NCBI GenBank assembly: GCA_016744355.1
Contig: JADGEN010000011.1
Location: 1 to 61,208, forward strand
Origin: Halieaceae bacterium
Lineage (GTDB): Bacteria > Pseudomonadota > Gammaproteobacteria > Pseudomonadales > Halieaceae
Reading direction: 5' to 3'
Length of the DNA stretch: 61,208 bases
Within the stretch, counting starts at the first letter, position 1, and each line of letters opens with the position of its first letter. A program made the translations under genes and the position numbers. Below, piece by piece: positions 51,989 through 60,859 of the stretch. The notes beneath the pieces were generated by a model. The model saw nothing but the letters and a program-made list of their open reading frames with translations, ran no database searches and was not told where the DNA came from.

Positions 51989-54052
51989 ATGGCACACAGC
52001 ACCACAACAGCTCGGTTAATTTTACTTGCCACTTTGGTGTCGCCGCTCACCCACGCGGGTACCGATGAAGCTCTATCAGAGCAAATTTTAGTAACCGCGA
52101 CCCGGATTGGAACCACTGGGGAGAGCCTTCCGCTGGCCTGGTCAGCGATCAGTGAAGAGGCTCTGGAACTGACTGGCCATGTTCACATCAATGAAGTCAT
52201 GCAGCAGATTCCCGGAGCGTGGATCAGTCGGGGAAATGGCCAGGAAAGCCTGACAGCTCTTAGGTCGCCGGTACTCACCGGGGCTGGCGGCTGCGGCGCA
52301 TTTTACATAGCCAGCGACGGAATCAGCCTACGCGCTCCCGGGTTTTGCAACGTCAATCAGTTGTTTGATGCCAATTCAGAACAGGCCGGGCGTATCGAAG
52401 TTATCAAGGGGCCAGGTACTGCTCTGTATGGGTCCAACGCTATGCACGGTGTGATCAATATTTTAAGTGCCGCGCCCACTGAAGAAAAAGACCACCGCAT
52501 AGCGCTGGAAGCCGGACCCGACGATTTTTATCGGGGTAAATATCGCTACAGTAATACTTCGGGCGCCCATGGTATAAGTTTGCGCGCAAACGCCACGACT
52601 GACGGCGGCTACAAGGACGATTCCGGTTACGATCAACAGAAGCTGACACTACGACACGACTACACTGCCAACGCATTCAAAGTCACGACAGTGCTTGATC
52701 TATCAAACCTGGATCAGGATACCGCCGGCTTTATAAAAGGAGAAGAAGCCTATAAAGACAACGACATAAAAGACAGCAACCCCAACCCCGACGCCTATCG
52801 CGAGGCAGAATCGTTAATGCTGTATAGCCGACTAGACTTCACATTAAACGACAATAATCTGCTCTCTGTTACTCCCTATGTACGCAACAATGATATGGAG
52901 TTTCTACAGCATTATTTACCCTGGCAATCAGTGGAAGAGAACGGGCATTCCAGCCTCGGACTACGCACAACCCTCTACACCACCGGCGATTCGATTTCAT
53001 GGGTCAATGGCCTGGATCTGGAATATACCGATGGCCGATTAAAAGAAACACAGGGCGATGATTTCAGCCCCAGCAAACCCGCAGGAGTGCACTATAACTA
53101 TCAGGTAGACGCCACAGTAGTCGCCGCCTATAGCCAACTCAGCGGTAATCTTGGGGACCACTGGGAATACACTGCCGGTGCTCGCCTGGAATACACTCAG
53201 TACGAATACGATAACCGCACTACCGATGGCTCCGCGTGTGCCCCCGAAGTAGCTGACTGCCGTTTTTTCCGCCCTGCTGATCGCGACGATGATTTTTCAA
53301 ACTGGTCTCTCAACGCGGGTATCAGCTATGAATACATGGAACAACAGTATGTCTTTGCAAGGCTCGCGCGTGGTTTTCGCGCGCCTCAGGCCACCGAATT
53401 ATATCGATTACAGGCAGGTCAGATAGTGGCAGACCTGGATTCCGAACAATTGGACAGTGTTGAGTTTGGTCTGCGCGGTACTGCCATGCAAAGCCTGTCC
53501 TATGACTTCTCACTGTACTGGATGGACAAAGACGAAGTCATCTTCCAGGATTCCGACCGCCACAACATCAGCGGCGCCAAAACCAGCCACAAAGGCATAG
53601 ATATCAACCTCGACTATCAAATTAGCGAAAATTGGAGCGCTAGACTAGACGGCACTTATGCTGAGCACAAATACGATAGTCGCATTCAGCTTTTGGGCGC
53701 CAGGGATGACATTAAGGGCAATTACATTGACACGGCCCCCAAGCGCTTTGGAAGTGCTGCAGTCCACTGGGATATGACGGAAACCACCGGGCGCCCTGGC
53801 CGCGCTGAATTAGAGTGGGTTTATATGGACTCGTACTACCTCGAACCCGATAACCAACACGAGTACGACGGCCACTCTCTAGTGAATCTTCGCATGACCA
53901 GCGAGTTAGGCAAGGGGTTCTCGGGCAGCATTCGACTCACGAATTTGCTGGATGAAGATTACGCGGAGCGTGCGGACTTTGGCTTTGGTGATTACCGGTA
54001 TTTTGTCGGGCAGCCCAGAGGCGCGTACTTTGAGCTTGCGTATCAGCTGTAG
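51989..54052 (+). CDS. TonB-dependent outer-membrane receptor
   Basis: A 687-residue outer-membrane receptor with a signal peptide (MAHSTTTARLILLATLVSPL). After a TonB-box-like EQILVTATR the plug domain is clear (RIEVIKGPGTALYGSNAMHGVINI), followed by a 22-strand barrel. A Cys pair in the plug (GAGGCGAFY and APGFCNV) is a notable subgroup marker. The C terminus YFELAYQL ends in L rather than the usual F/W. It takes up an iron complex, vitamin or carbohydrate that I cannot specify; no siderophore or TonB genes are near. Confidence 0.92.
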   Translation: MAHSTTTARLILLATLVSPLTHAGTDEALSEQILVTATRIGTTGESLPLAWSAISEEALELTGHVHINEVMQQIPGAWISRGNGQESLTALRSPVLTGAGGCGAFYIASDGISLRAPGFCNVNQLFDANSEQAGRIEVIKGPGTALYGSNAMHGVINILSAAPTEEKDHRIALEAGPDDFYRGKYRYSNTSGAHGISLRANATTDGGYKDDSGYDQQKLTLRHDYTANAFKVTTVLDLSNLDQDTAGFIKGEEAYKDNDIKDSNPNPDAYREAESLMLYSRLDFTLNDNNLLSVTPYVRNNDMEFLQHYLPWQSVEENGHSSLGLRTTLYTTGDSISWVNGLDLEYTDGRLKETQGDDFSPSKPAGVHYNYQVDATVVAAYSQLSGNLGDHWEYTAGARLEYTQYEYDNRTTDGSACAPEVADCRFFRPADRDDDFSNWSLNAGISYEYMEQQYVFARLARGFRAPQATELYRLQAGQIVADLDSEQLDSVEFGLRGTAMQSLSYDFSLYWMDKDEVIFQDSDRHNISGAKTSHKGIDINLDYQISENWSARLDGTYAEHKYDSRIQLLGARDDIKGNYIDTAPKRFGSAAVHWDMTETTGRPGRAELEWVYMDSYYLEPDNQHEYDGHSLVNLRMTSELGKGFSGSIRLTNLLDEDYAERADFGFGDYRYFVGQPRGAYFELAYQL

Positions 54053-54058
54053 GCGCTA

Positions 54059-55066
54059 CTAGCGAATAGCACCTATACCAACGGCTTCCCTGACCTTTTG
54101 CATCAATGCAGTGCTATGTTCTCTGGCTCTCTCAGCACCCTTCATTAAAACGCTTTCTATATAGGCAGGATCGTCCATAAGTTCCAGATAGCGCACTCTG
54201 GCGTCAGACAGTTCGCCATTAATTAGTTCAAACAATTGCTTTTTCGCCTCACCCCAGGCAATGCCATTGGCAAATTCATCGCGCATGCGCTGTATTTCTT
54301 CAGGGTTGGCAAATGCAGACCACAACTGGAAAACGGTGGAATCATCCGCGTCTTTAGGTTCACCCGGTTCCAGCAGATTGGTTTTTATCTTATTGATAGC
54401 TTTTCGCAGTTTTTTCTCTGTGTCGAAAAGGGGGATGGTATTGTTATAGCTTTTGCTCATTTTGCGCCCATCCAGACCTTGCAGCACTGCGACATCGTCT
54501 CCCACCACAGCTTCTGGCAGAGTGAATACATCGGCAAAATTATGGTTGAAACGCTGAGCGATATCACGCGCCATTTCTACGTGCTGTATCTGGTCTTTTC
54601 CCACTGGGATTTTGTGTGCCTTAAACATCAGGATGTCTGCCGCCATAAGCACAGGATAGCTGAACAACCCCATAGTTACGGCAAAATCAGGGTCATCACC
54701 CGCCTCTTCATTGGATTGTACTGCTGCTTTGTAGGCATGAGCCCGGTTCATCAGACCCTTGGCTGCGTTACAGTTTAGTACCCATGTCAGTTCGGTTATT
54801 TCTGGAATATCCGACTGGCGATAGAAAACGGTTTCCTGTGGGTCCAGGCCAAGGGCCAACCAGGTGGCGGCAATTTCTTTGCTCGATTGACGCACCAAAT
54901 CCGGATCCTGGCATTTAATCAACGCATGATAGTCTGCAAGAAATAAAAATGAGTCAACCGAGTCGCTACGTGAGGCTTCTATCGCAGGGCGAATCGCACC
55001 GACGTAATTACCCAGATGTGGCGTACCCGTGGTGGTGATGCCGGTTAGTACTCGCTCTTTAGTCAT
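54059..55066 (-). CDS. trpS: Tryptophanyl-tRNA synthetase
   Basis: A 335-residue class I aminoacyl-tRNA synthetase charging tRNA-Trp. The HIGH-type motif is [11 protein letters not shown] near residue 15 and KMSKS is seen in [12 protein letters not shown]. Length and landmarks are normal for TrpS. ATG 55066 is the family-like start; TTG at 55075 sits close to an AAGG and is a possible alternative. It converges with the TonB receptor (6 bp gap) and is monocistronic. Confidence 0.97.
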   Translation of the reverse strand: MTKERVLTGITTTGTPHLGNYVGAIRPAIEASRSDSVDSFLFLADYHALIKCQDPDLVRQSSKEIAATWLALGLDPQETVFYRQSDIPEITELTWVLNCNAAKGLMNRAHAYKAAVQSNEEAGDDPDFAVTMGLFSYPVLMAADILMFKAHKIPVGKDQIQHVEMARDIAQRFNHNFADVFTLPEAVVGDDVAVLQGLDGRKMSKSYNNTIPLFDTEKKLRKAINKIKTNLLEPGEPKDADDSTVFQLWSAFANPEEIQRMRDEFANGIAWGEAKKQLFELINGELSDARVRYLELMDDPAYIESVLMKGAERAREHSTALMQKVREAVGIGAIR

Positions 55067-55165
55067 AATGCTCAATTACCTTTGCATTCCCAGTGGGAGA
55101 AAAGGCGCTAATCATACTGGCATTGAGTGGCGCTGGCTATCGGCCTCGCCTGCATGTACCGAAGA

Positions 55166-56323
55166 CTAGCCCCCTTGTGCAGTCGAACAAAACAGCGCTT
55201 CGTAGTCTGACACCAGTTCGAGGCTGGTAAACTGGTTGATATCGGGCTGGTTTTCGCCGTCTATGGCAATCAATCGGGCATGATTGCAAAGCAGAGCAAC
55301 TGCCGATTCAGCCTCGGACGGCAGATCGTCAATGCGTGACGTATAGCAATAAGCTTTGGGGATTATTTCGGGGTATACCAACCGGTTGGGCACGATGGGA
55401 ATACACCCTGCCGCAATCGCTTCCAGAATAGCCAACCCTTGAAACTCGTGTAAGGCAGTAGAAAGTACGATGTCTGCACCGGCCAACGCTGCGAGAAAGT
55501 TCGAGCGAGACTCAATGTAGCCAAATTGCACCAGGCGATGTGCAAACTGCGTTTCAATCTGCTCAAATTCCTGCGGCGAACTTCGAAACTGCTGCCCGAT
55601 AACGGCCAACTCGTAGTCTAGCTCCGTTAGCTCGAGTTGCTGTAATATTCGCAATAATCTGTCGCCGCCCTTGTCATATTCGAACCTGCCCGCCCACACC
55701 AATCGCAGTGCGCGTTTAGGATAAAGGGCAAGGCTATCTCCCCAAATAGAATTCCTCTCTGCATTAGACACCACACTCTTCAGCGGCACAGGTATTACAG
55801 TCGATTTGTCGCGCAGTTGTGAAACAACGCCCGCGGGAACCTTATCGGGTAGCCGCGTCAGCAGCGCCTCGCATCCATTGTGGAAGCTGTTGAGATTGTA
55901 GTGGGAATTAAATACCAGCCGATCCGCTGCCAGCGCAGAATACAAACTTACCATCTGCGCCTCGAGTAAATTATTACTGGATTGCGAGCGTCCCTGCGCA
56001 TCTGTCTTTCGCTCAACGATGGGGTATTCAAATTGGTTCTCATGAAAGTATAGGATTGTAGGCACCACGGCCAGGCGCGGCACCAGACCACGCAAAGTGG
56101 CAAGGTCGACCATGGAGGTGGCTAGCACCAGGTCGTAACCAGCCTCCAGAGTTTCGCGTTCTTCTAACGACCAGTAAAGTGGGTTGCCCCGCACGCGCCA
56201 GCTGAAATGCCTTGGAGGTAAACTGAGCACACTCCATTGCCACCGGGGGAACATGGCAAGTAATCCCTCCTGCCAGTAAACATGGCTCTGGGCGGCATAG
56301 GCAGAGAGTAGTAAAACCTTCAC
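55166..56323 (-). CDS. DUF3524 glycosyltransferase (queuosine-tRNA mannosyltransferase-like)
   Basis: A 385-residue GT4-type glycosyltransferase. The N-terminal half is the DUF3524 domain (MKVLLLSAYAAQSHVYWQEGL, LPPRHFSWRVRGNPLYW, LYFHENQFEYP); the C-terminal half is a GT4 donor domain (LVWAGRFEYDKGGDRLL, STALHEFQGLAILEAIAAGC). Animal GTDC1, a DUF3524 protein, has been reported to mannosylate queuosine in tRNA. The start is a GTG without an obvious ribosome site. It follows the M18 peptidase by 8 bp, likely in one operon. Confidence 0.88.
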   Translation of the reverse strand: MKVLLLSAYAAQSHVYWQEGLLAMFPRWQWSVLSLPPRHFSWRVRGNPLYWSLEERETLEAGYDLVLATSMVDLATLRGLVPRLAVVPTILYFHENQFEYPIVERKTDAQGRSQSSNNLLEAQMVSLYSALAADRLVFNSHYNLNSFHNGCEALLTRLPDKVPAGVVSQLRDKSTVIPVPLKSVVSNAERNSIWGDSLALYPKRALRLVWAGRFEYDKGGDRLLRILQQLELTELDYELAVIGQQFRSSPQEFEQIETQFAHRLVQFGYIESRSNFLAALAGADIVLSTALHEFQGLAILEAIAAGCIPIVPNRLVYPEIIPKAYCYTSRIDDLPSEAESAVALLCNHARLIAIDGENQPDINQFTSLELVSDYEALFCSTAQGG

Positions 56324-56331
56324 CCGGTTGC

Positions 56332-57639
56332 TTACTGTGCGCCTAGAGCTCCCTGATAGTTGAAATACCTTTGCAGTACTTTACTGAGGTTGTATGCATC
56401 GGAGGCGCCACCGAGTTCTCGAATGGAGTGCATGCCAAAAGTGGGCACACCTATATCGAGGGTCTTCACCCCAATCCCTCCCGCTGTAATAGGCCCAATA
56501 GTGCTGCCACAGGCCATGTCGGTGCGCACCACAAATGACTGAACAGGAACGTTCTCTTTAGCAGCTAACAGCCTGAAGAAACCTGCGGTTTCACTATTGG
56601 TGGCGTAGCGCTGATTGTTATTAATTTTAATTACCGGACCGGCATTAATGAGCGGCCCGTGATTCGCGTCATGCCTGTCGGCAAAATTGGGGTGAATACC
56701 GTGTGCATTATCGGCCGAAATCATCATGGAGTTATCAATTAACGCTGCGTATTCATGCTCGCCCACTACCAGTCTTTTTAGTACTGACTCCAACAGAGGG
56801 CCCTGTGCGCCTGCGGTACTAAGACTGCCCACTTCTTCGTGGTCGTTACATACCAACAGCGTACTGCTGTTGCCATCACTTTGGAGTAAAGCCTGCAAAC
56901 CGGTAAAGCAACTGAGCAAGTTATCCAACCTGGCGGAGGCAATAAACTCTTCGTGTAAGCCGATCAGCGAAGCAGCCTGGGTATCGTAAAACGACAATTC
57001 ATAATCGAGGATGCGCGCCACGTCGCTCTCGGGATGCTCATCCAACAAGCGAGCCTTTATAAGCTCGCGAAATTCTGGTTTGCCCTTGCCATCGAGCTGA
57101 CAAACCACGGGTAAAATATCTGTCTGAGGATTAATTGAGCGCTTTTTGTTCGCCTCGCGATCAAGGTGAATTGCCAAACTGGGAACCGTAGCAATAGCGC
57201 GTCGATAATCGATCAGGGCGGTGGCGAGTGTACCCTGATTGGTTTCAAAGCTCACCCTCCCCGCCAGAGAAAGATCGCGGTCAAACCACGGGTTTAACAG
57301 TGCGCCACCGTAAACTTCGACGCCCAATCGAAAATATCCCTGCTCGTACTTTTCAGGCGTAGGCTTAACCATCAGACAAGGGCTATCTGTGTGCGCCCCC
57401 ACCATTCTCATGCCCTGTTCCGGGCCACACTTGGCACCAGCAACAAAGGCCAGCAGCGAGCTGCCATTGCGCTGCAGGTAATACTTTCCGCCTGCTTTAA
57501 TATCCCAGCTCTGACTGTCATCCAGCGCCACAAAGCCGGCTTCGGCCAGTTGCCTGCACATAATCTGGACTGCGTGGAACGGTGTGGTCGCGTGTTGCAG
57601 AAACTGACATAACTGCTGGTTAAATTGTTGCTGGCTCAT
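56332..57639 (-). CDS. apeB: M18 family aminopeptidase
   Basis: A 435-residue zinc aminopeptidase of family M18, similar to the bacterial aminopeptidase-2 (ApeB) group. Metal ligand segments are GAHTDSPCLMVK, and CNDHEEVGSLSTAG; the substrate-entry NPWFDRDLSLAGRV is also typical. It removes N-terminal acidic or neutral residues from peptides. The start may be ATG 57639 or 57648; I prefer 57639 because GGA lies 9 nt ahead. It precedes the DUF3524 gene on the same strand. Confidence 0.93.
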   Translation of the reverse strand: MSQQQFNQQLCQFLQHATTPFHAVQIMCRQLAEAGFVALDDSQSWDIKAGGKYYLQRNGSSLLAFVAGAKCGPEQGMRMVGAHTDSPCLMVKPTPEKYEQGYFRLGVEVYGGALLNPWFDRDLSLAGRVSFETNQGTLATALIDYRRAIATVPSLAIHLDREANKKRSINPQTDILPVVCQLDGKGKPEFRELIKARLLDEHPESDVARILDYELSFYDTQAASLIGLHEEFIASARLDNLLSCFTGLQALLQSDGNSSTLLVCNDHEEVGSLSTAGAQGPLLESVLKRLVVGEHEYAALIDNSMMISADNAHGIHPNFADRHDANHGPLINAGPVIKINNNQRYATNSETAGFFRLLAAKENVPVQSFVVRTDMACGSTIGPITAGGIGVKTLDIGVPTFGMHSIRELGGASDAYNLSKVLQRYFNYQGALGAQ

Positions 57640-57721
57640 ATCTGTCATTCCAAAAATCCATAGTCTTGAGATCGTAACCAGAGGTGATCTACCCCGGTCA
57701 CACAAATAAAGCGGTGCTTAC

Positions 57722-58525
57722 TCAGTAAAAAATCAAGAAATAGAGCACTGCTGCGAGAACTATCCGGTAATACACAAAAGGCATCAAACCGACTCTATCC
57801 AACAGGCGAATAAACGCCGCAATACAAAAATAAGCCGTGATACCCGATACTGCTATCGCAACAACTAGTTGACCCCAATTTAAACCACTGCCGCCCTCAA
57901 GCAGGTCTAGAACAAGCAGGCCCCCGGCACTCGCAATCACCGGGATCGACAGCAAAAATGAAAAACGTGCCGAAGACTGGCGGTCCATACCCAGAAGTAG
58001 CGCTGCCGTAATAGTGACACCGGATCGAGAAACCCCCGGAATAAGCGCCAGAGTCTGTGACAAGCCGATTATGACGGCTATCGCTAAGGTCAAAGCGACT
58101 GTGGGCGAGCCCAATCGCGCTCGTTTGTCTGCCAGCCCCAATAACAAACCAAATATGAGAGTCGTTGTGGCGATGACAGGTAAATTGCGCAACTCACTAC
58201 CTATAAAATCATTAGCCAGCACGCCGATCGCAGCAACGGGCAGCGTCGCTGCAGCCAAGTACCAGACCAGCTGGCTGTTGTCGTCGCTGGGGCCGCCCAC
58301 CAGTGACCCAAACCAGCTGCCGGCCATCGCCTGTAAATCTTTCCGGTAGAAAAAAAGTACTGCTGATAAGGTTCCAACATGCACAGCAATATCAAACGCC
58401 AGCCCCTGATCGGGCCAACCCAGCAATATAGGTGACATTGCCAGATGCGCTGAACTCGATATGGGCAGAAACTCGGTTAAGCCCTGCACAACTGCCAGAA
58501 TAATGGCCTGATACCATTCGATCAT
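57722..58525 (-). CDS. uppP: Undecaprenyl-diphosphatase
   Basis: UppP (BacA) recycles the cell-wall lipid carrier. The 267-residue protein has about eight transmembrane helices and both signature motifs: LTEFLPISSSAHL (residues 16-28) and PGVSRSGVTITAALLLGMDR (about 163-182). The ATG overlaps the TsaB stop codon by 4 bp (ATGA), so the pair is translationally coupled. Overproduction of the family gives bacitracin resistance. Confidence 0.97.
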   Translation of the reverse strand: MIEWYQAIILAVVQGLTEFLPISSSAHLAMSPILLGWPDQGLAFDIAVHVGTLSAVLFFYRKDLQAMAGSWFGSLVGGPSDDNSQLVWYLAAATLPVAAIGVLANDFIGSELRNLPVIATTTLIFGLLLGLADKRARLGSPTVALTLAIAVIIGLSQTLALIPGVSRSGVTITAALLLGMDRQSSARFSFLLSIPVIASAGGLLVLDLLEGGSGLNWGQLVVAIAVSGITAYFCIAAFIRLLDRVGLMPFVYYRIVLAAVLYFLIFY

Positions 58526-59232
58526 TGAGACTTGCCCTGCTCGGAAATCTTTTTCCAGCTTACTTCTTCTCGTACATACAGGGGTGCGACATCTACAGCG
58601 TGCTCAACATACCCACGCTCATACTGCGCAATGGCCAGAGGAATCAAGTCGCGAGCGCAGGGCAAAAGTTGTTCGTCCGTGACCTTCAGCGCTGACACCA
58701 GCTGAGAGGGCATAGAGTCTAGATATCGCAAGCCTCCGCCTACCGCGTGTAGATGAGAAATATGCTGTTTGATAACAATACTCTGAGGCGAACTGACCAG
58801 CGGTTCTTGTATGGCTGTTGCCAACTGTTCCTCGAATTTATACAACGCCCAATACACTTCGCTAATTCGAGCATCGAGCATGCTCAACACAGTATCACCT
58901 GAGCCAACCAAGCCAGTACGCAAGGCCGTTTGGCTCTGGCAGGCAAGAGTAGAAACCGGAACTGCAGGCAAATCATTGGCAAATGCAAGGCCCTGCACCG
59001 CACTGGCAGCAATACGCAATCCGGTAAAAGAGCCCGGACCGTTAGCATACGCCACAGCATCTATGCCCTGCTCACGCAGATTCCCATCCGGCAGCAGTTC
59101 TCGCAACATGGAAAATAACCTTTGACTGTGCTGCCTCGGTGTATTTTCATGCAGCTCACTTATTTGCCCATCCATGTACAGGGCTACAGAACATGCATCG
59201 GTAGATGTATCGATTGCTAAAATATTAGTCAT
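58522..59232 (-). CDS. tsaB: tRNA threonylcarbamoyladenosine biosynthesis protein TsaB
   Basis: A 236-residue ASKHA-fold protein. MTNILAIDTSTDACSVALY is the family start; the VAYANGPGSFTGLRIAAS loop is diagnostic. It partners TsaD and TsaE in making t6A at position 37 of ANN-decoding tRNAs. The ATG at 59232 is chosen; an upstream frame to 59304 has no support. It is coupled to uppP by a 4-bp overlap. Confidence 0.95.
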   Translation of the reverse strand: MTNILAIDTSTDACSVALYMDGQISELHENTPRQHSQRLFSMLRELLPDGNLREQGIDAVAYANGPGSFTGLRIAASAVQGLAFANDLPAVPVSTLACQSQTALRTGLVGSGDTVLSMLDARISEVYWALYKFEEQLATAIQEPLVSSPQSIVIKQHISHLHAVGGGLRYLDSMPSQLVSALKVTDEQLLPCARDLIPLAIAQYERGYVEHAVDVAPLYVREEVSWKKISEQGKSQ

Positions 59233-59382
59233 GCGAAGATAACTGCCCTGCAAAAATTCTCGCCATAGTAGATTGAAATTTCCTGACGTGGGATTATCAC
59301 ACACCAGCTATCCGGTAAGAACCTTTATGCGAGTAAATCTACCAGCCCAGACACCTACACTTGTAGCGCAGGTGAGCAAGCT

Positions 59383-59970
59383 ATGACCGAAGTCAACGAA
59401 GTAACGGGGCTTATTCTAGCGGGCGGTGCAGGCCGACGCGTGGGTGGGCAAGACAAGGGCCTGGTACTGTGGCAGGGAAAGCCGCTGATCTCTCACGTGG
59501 CGGCACGATTGCAGGCACAGACAAGCACCTTGATTATCAGTTGTAACCGAAACATAGAGCAGTATAAAAGTTTGGGGTTTCCCATCGTTGAAGATCAACG
59601 CAGCGGTTTTGAAGGCCCCCTGGCAGGGATCGAAGCGGCTAAGTCCAGGATAACAACGTCCTACGTCGCAGTAGTAGCCTGCGACACACCACTGCTCCCT
59701 GACGACCTCGTTCAGCGTCTGTTGGCTCCATTGTGCGCAGATACGGAAGATGCTCCCGTTGTTAGCTTTGCTCACGACGGGCAACGGAATCAGTATCTAT
59801 GTGCGGTGATCAAGACCGAGTGCCTCACCGATCTAAGCGATTTTTTACAGCAGGGGCATCGCGCGGTGAAACACTGGTATCGTCAAAACCCGCATGTTTC
59901 AGTCGACTTCTCAGACGAATATGATTCCTTTCAAAACCATAACTATCTCAACTCAATACCTGGGCAATAA
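59383..59970 (+). CDS. mobA: Molybdenum cofactor guanylyltransferase
   Basis: A 195-residue nucleotidyltransferase that attaches GMP to molybdopterin. The GTP-binding start LILAGGAGRRVGGQDKGLV, PIVEDQRSGFEGPLAGIEAA and VVACDTPLLPDDLV are typical. It is divergent from tsaB (150 bp between starts) and followed by a terminator. No other molybdenum cofactor gene is next to it, and no molybdoenzyme is in the window. Confidence 0.95.
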   Translation: MTEVNEVTGLILAGGAGRRVGGQDKGLVLWQGKPLISHVAARLQAQTSTLIISCNRNIEQYKSLGFPIVEDQRSGFEGPLAGIEAAKSRITTSYVAVVACDTPLLPDDLVQRLLAPLCADTEDAPVVSFAHDGQRNQYLCAVIKTECLTDLSDFLQQGHRAVKHWYRQNPHVSVDFSDEYDSFQNHNYLNSIPGQ

Positions 59971-60004
59971 AAAAACCCGCCGGCTTTCGCTAGACGGGTT
60001 TTCT
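59969..60004. terminator. Bidirectional intrinsic terminator
   Basis: AAAACCCG (59972-59979) and CGGGTTTT (59995-60002) form an 8-bp stem around a 15-nt loop, with an A-run on the left and T-rich sequence on the right. It separates mobA from the convergent lysine-alanine-rich protein gene. Confidence 0.85.
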
Positions 60005-60018
60005 ATATAACGAGTTTT

Positions 60019-60738
60019 CTACTTGGCCTTTGCTTTAGCCTTTGGCTTTGCTTTGGCCTTTGGCTTTGCTTTGGCCTTTGGCTTTGCTTTGGCCTTTGGC
60101 TTTGCTTTGGCCTTTGGCTTTGCTCTCTTTTTTAGAGCGGCTCTAATTTTCGCCTCAGCTTTCCTTTCTGCGGCTCTCAATTTCTTTTCGGCAGCTTTCG
60201 CCTTTGCCTCTAGCTTCCTCTCTGCTTTTACTAAACTGGCATACAGCTTCTTTTCCAGCGCCGCGAGTTTTTTCCTATCTGCTGCGATTCTCGCTTTAAC
60301 CCAACGCTCCGCGTGCTTGGCCATTACGCTGGCCTCATCTATCTTAGCTTTTACTTCCAACTCAAGCTTATGGGCCTGAACTCGCTCTTTTGCAGCCAAT
60401 CGAGCTGCTTTGGCATTCGCATCAGCAGTAGCATCGGATAATTTTTTCTTGGCAACCGCTGCGCGTTCGCGCATAGCTTTTACTCGGGCAGATGCTTTAG
60501 CCGAGGCTGCTGCCGCAGATTTGGCAGCGCGCTTATCAGCTGCTGACAGACTCTTTTTTGCTTTCACTCGAGCTGATTCAACTTTTTTACGTGCAGCAGC
60601 TACCGCTTTCTTTTCAGCTTCCAAGCCCTTCTGCAATTTCGCCAAGGCTTCCTCGGCTCGTTTTACAGCTGGAGCTACCGCTTTCTTTACAGCAGCCTTC
60701 TTCGGTTTAGCAGTCGTTTTTTTCTTAGCAGTAGCCAT
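60019..60738 (-). CDS. Lysine/alanine-rich histone H1- or AlgP-like protein
   Basis: A 239-residue protein of very low complexity. A basic N terminus (MATAKKKTTAKPKKAAVKKA) leads to a long, charged Ala/Lys/Glu coiled-coil (about residues 25-205). The C terminus has a six-residue repeat KPKAKA in about five copies. The pattern resembles histone H1-like bacterial nucleoid proteins (AlgP/AlgR3) and PHA-granule phasins such as PhaF, which bind DNA through the tail. ATG 60738 follows GGAGAAA. Function is not determined. Confidence 0.75.
   Translation of the reverse strand: MATAKKKTTAKPKKAAVKKAVAPAVKRAEEALAKLQKGLEAEKKAVAAARKKVESARVKAKKSLSAADKRAAKSAAAASAKASARVKAMRERAAVAKKKLSDATADANAKAARLAAKERVQAHKLELEVKAKIDEASVMAKHAERWVKARIAADRKKLAALEKKLYASLVKAERKLEAKAKAAEKKLRAAERKAEAKIRAALKKRAKPKAKAKPKAKAKPKAKAKPKAKAKPKAKAKAK
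60041..60124. repeat. 18-bp in-frame tandem repeat, 4.7 copies
   Basis: The unit TTTGGCTTTGCTTTGGCC repeats from 60041 to 60124, encoding the KPKAKA tail of the lysine-rich protein on the minus strand. Copies are identical, as expected for a recently slipped array, and their number may vary between strains. Confidence 0.95.
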
Positions 60739-60821
60739 AACGGCGTTTCTCCATATTTATTATTCGGATGTACATTGGAAAAATAGCAATAAACTCAACG
60801 AGGTACAATAGTCTTGCGTAT

Positions 60822-60845
60822 AAAAAAAGGGCTCTCGCCCTTTCG
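60822..60845 (-). terminator. Intrinsic terminator of adk
   Basis: On the minus strand AAAGGGC (60843-60837) pairs with GCCCTTT (60832-60826) around a GAGA tetraloop, followed by a seven-T run. It is 14 bp after the adk stop codon. Confidence 0.9.
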
Positions 60846-60859
60846 CCTTTCATGTCTTT

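Noticed and set aside
54236-54778. 180-residue plus-strand ORF
   Set aside because: Antisense to trpS; no ribosome site and no family features.
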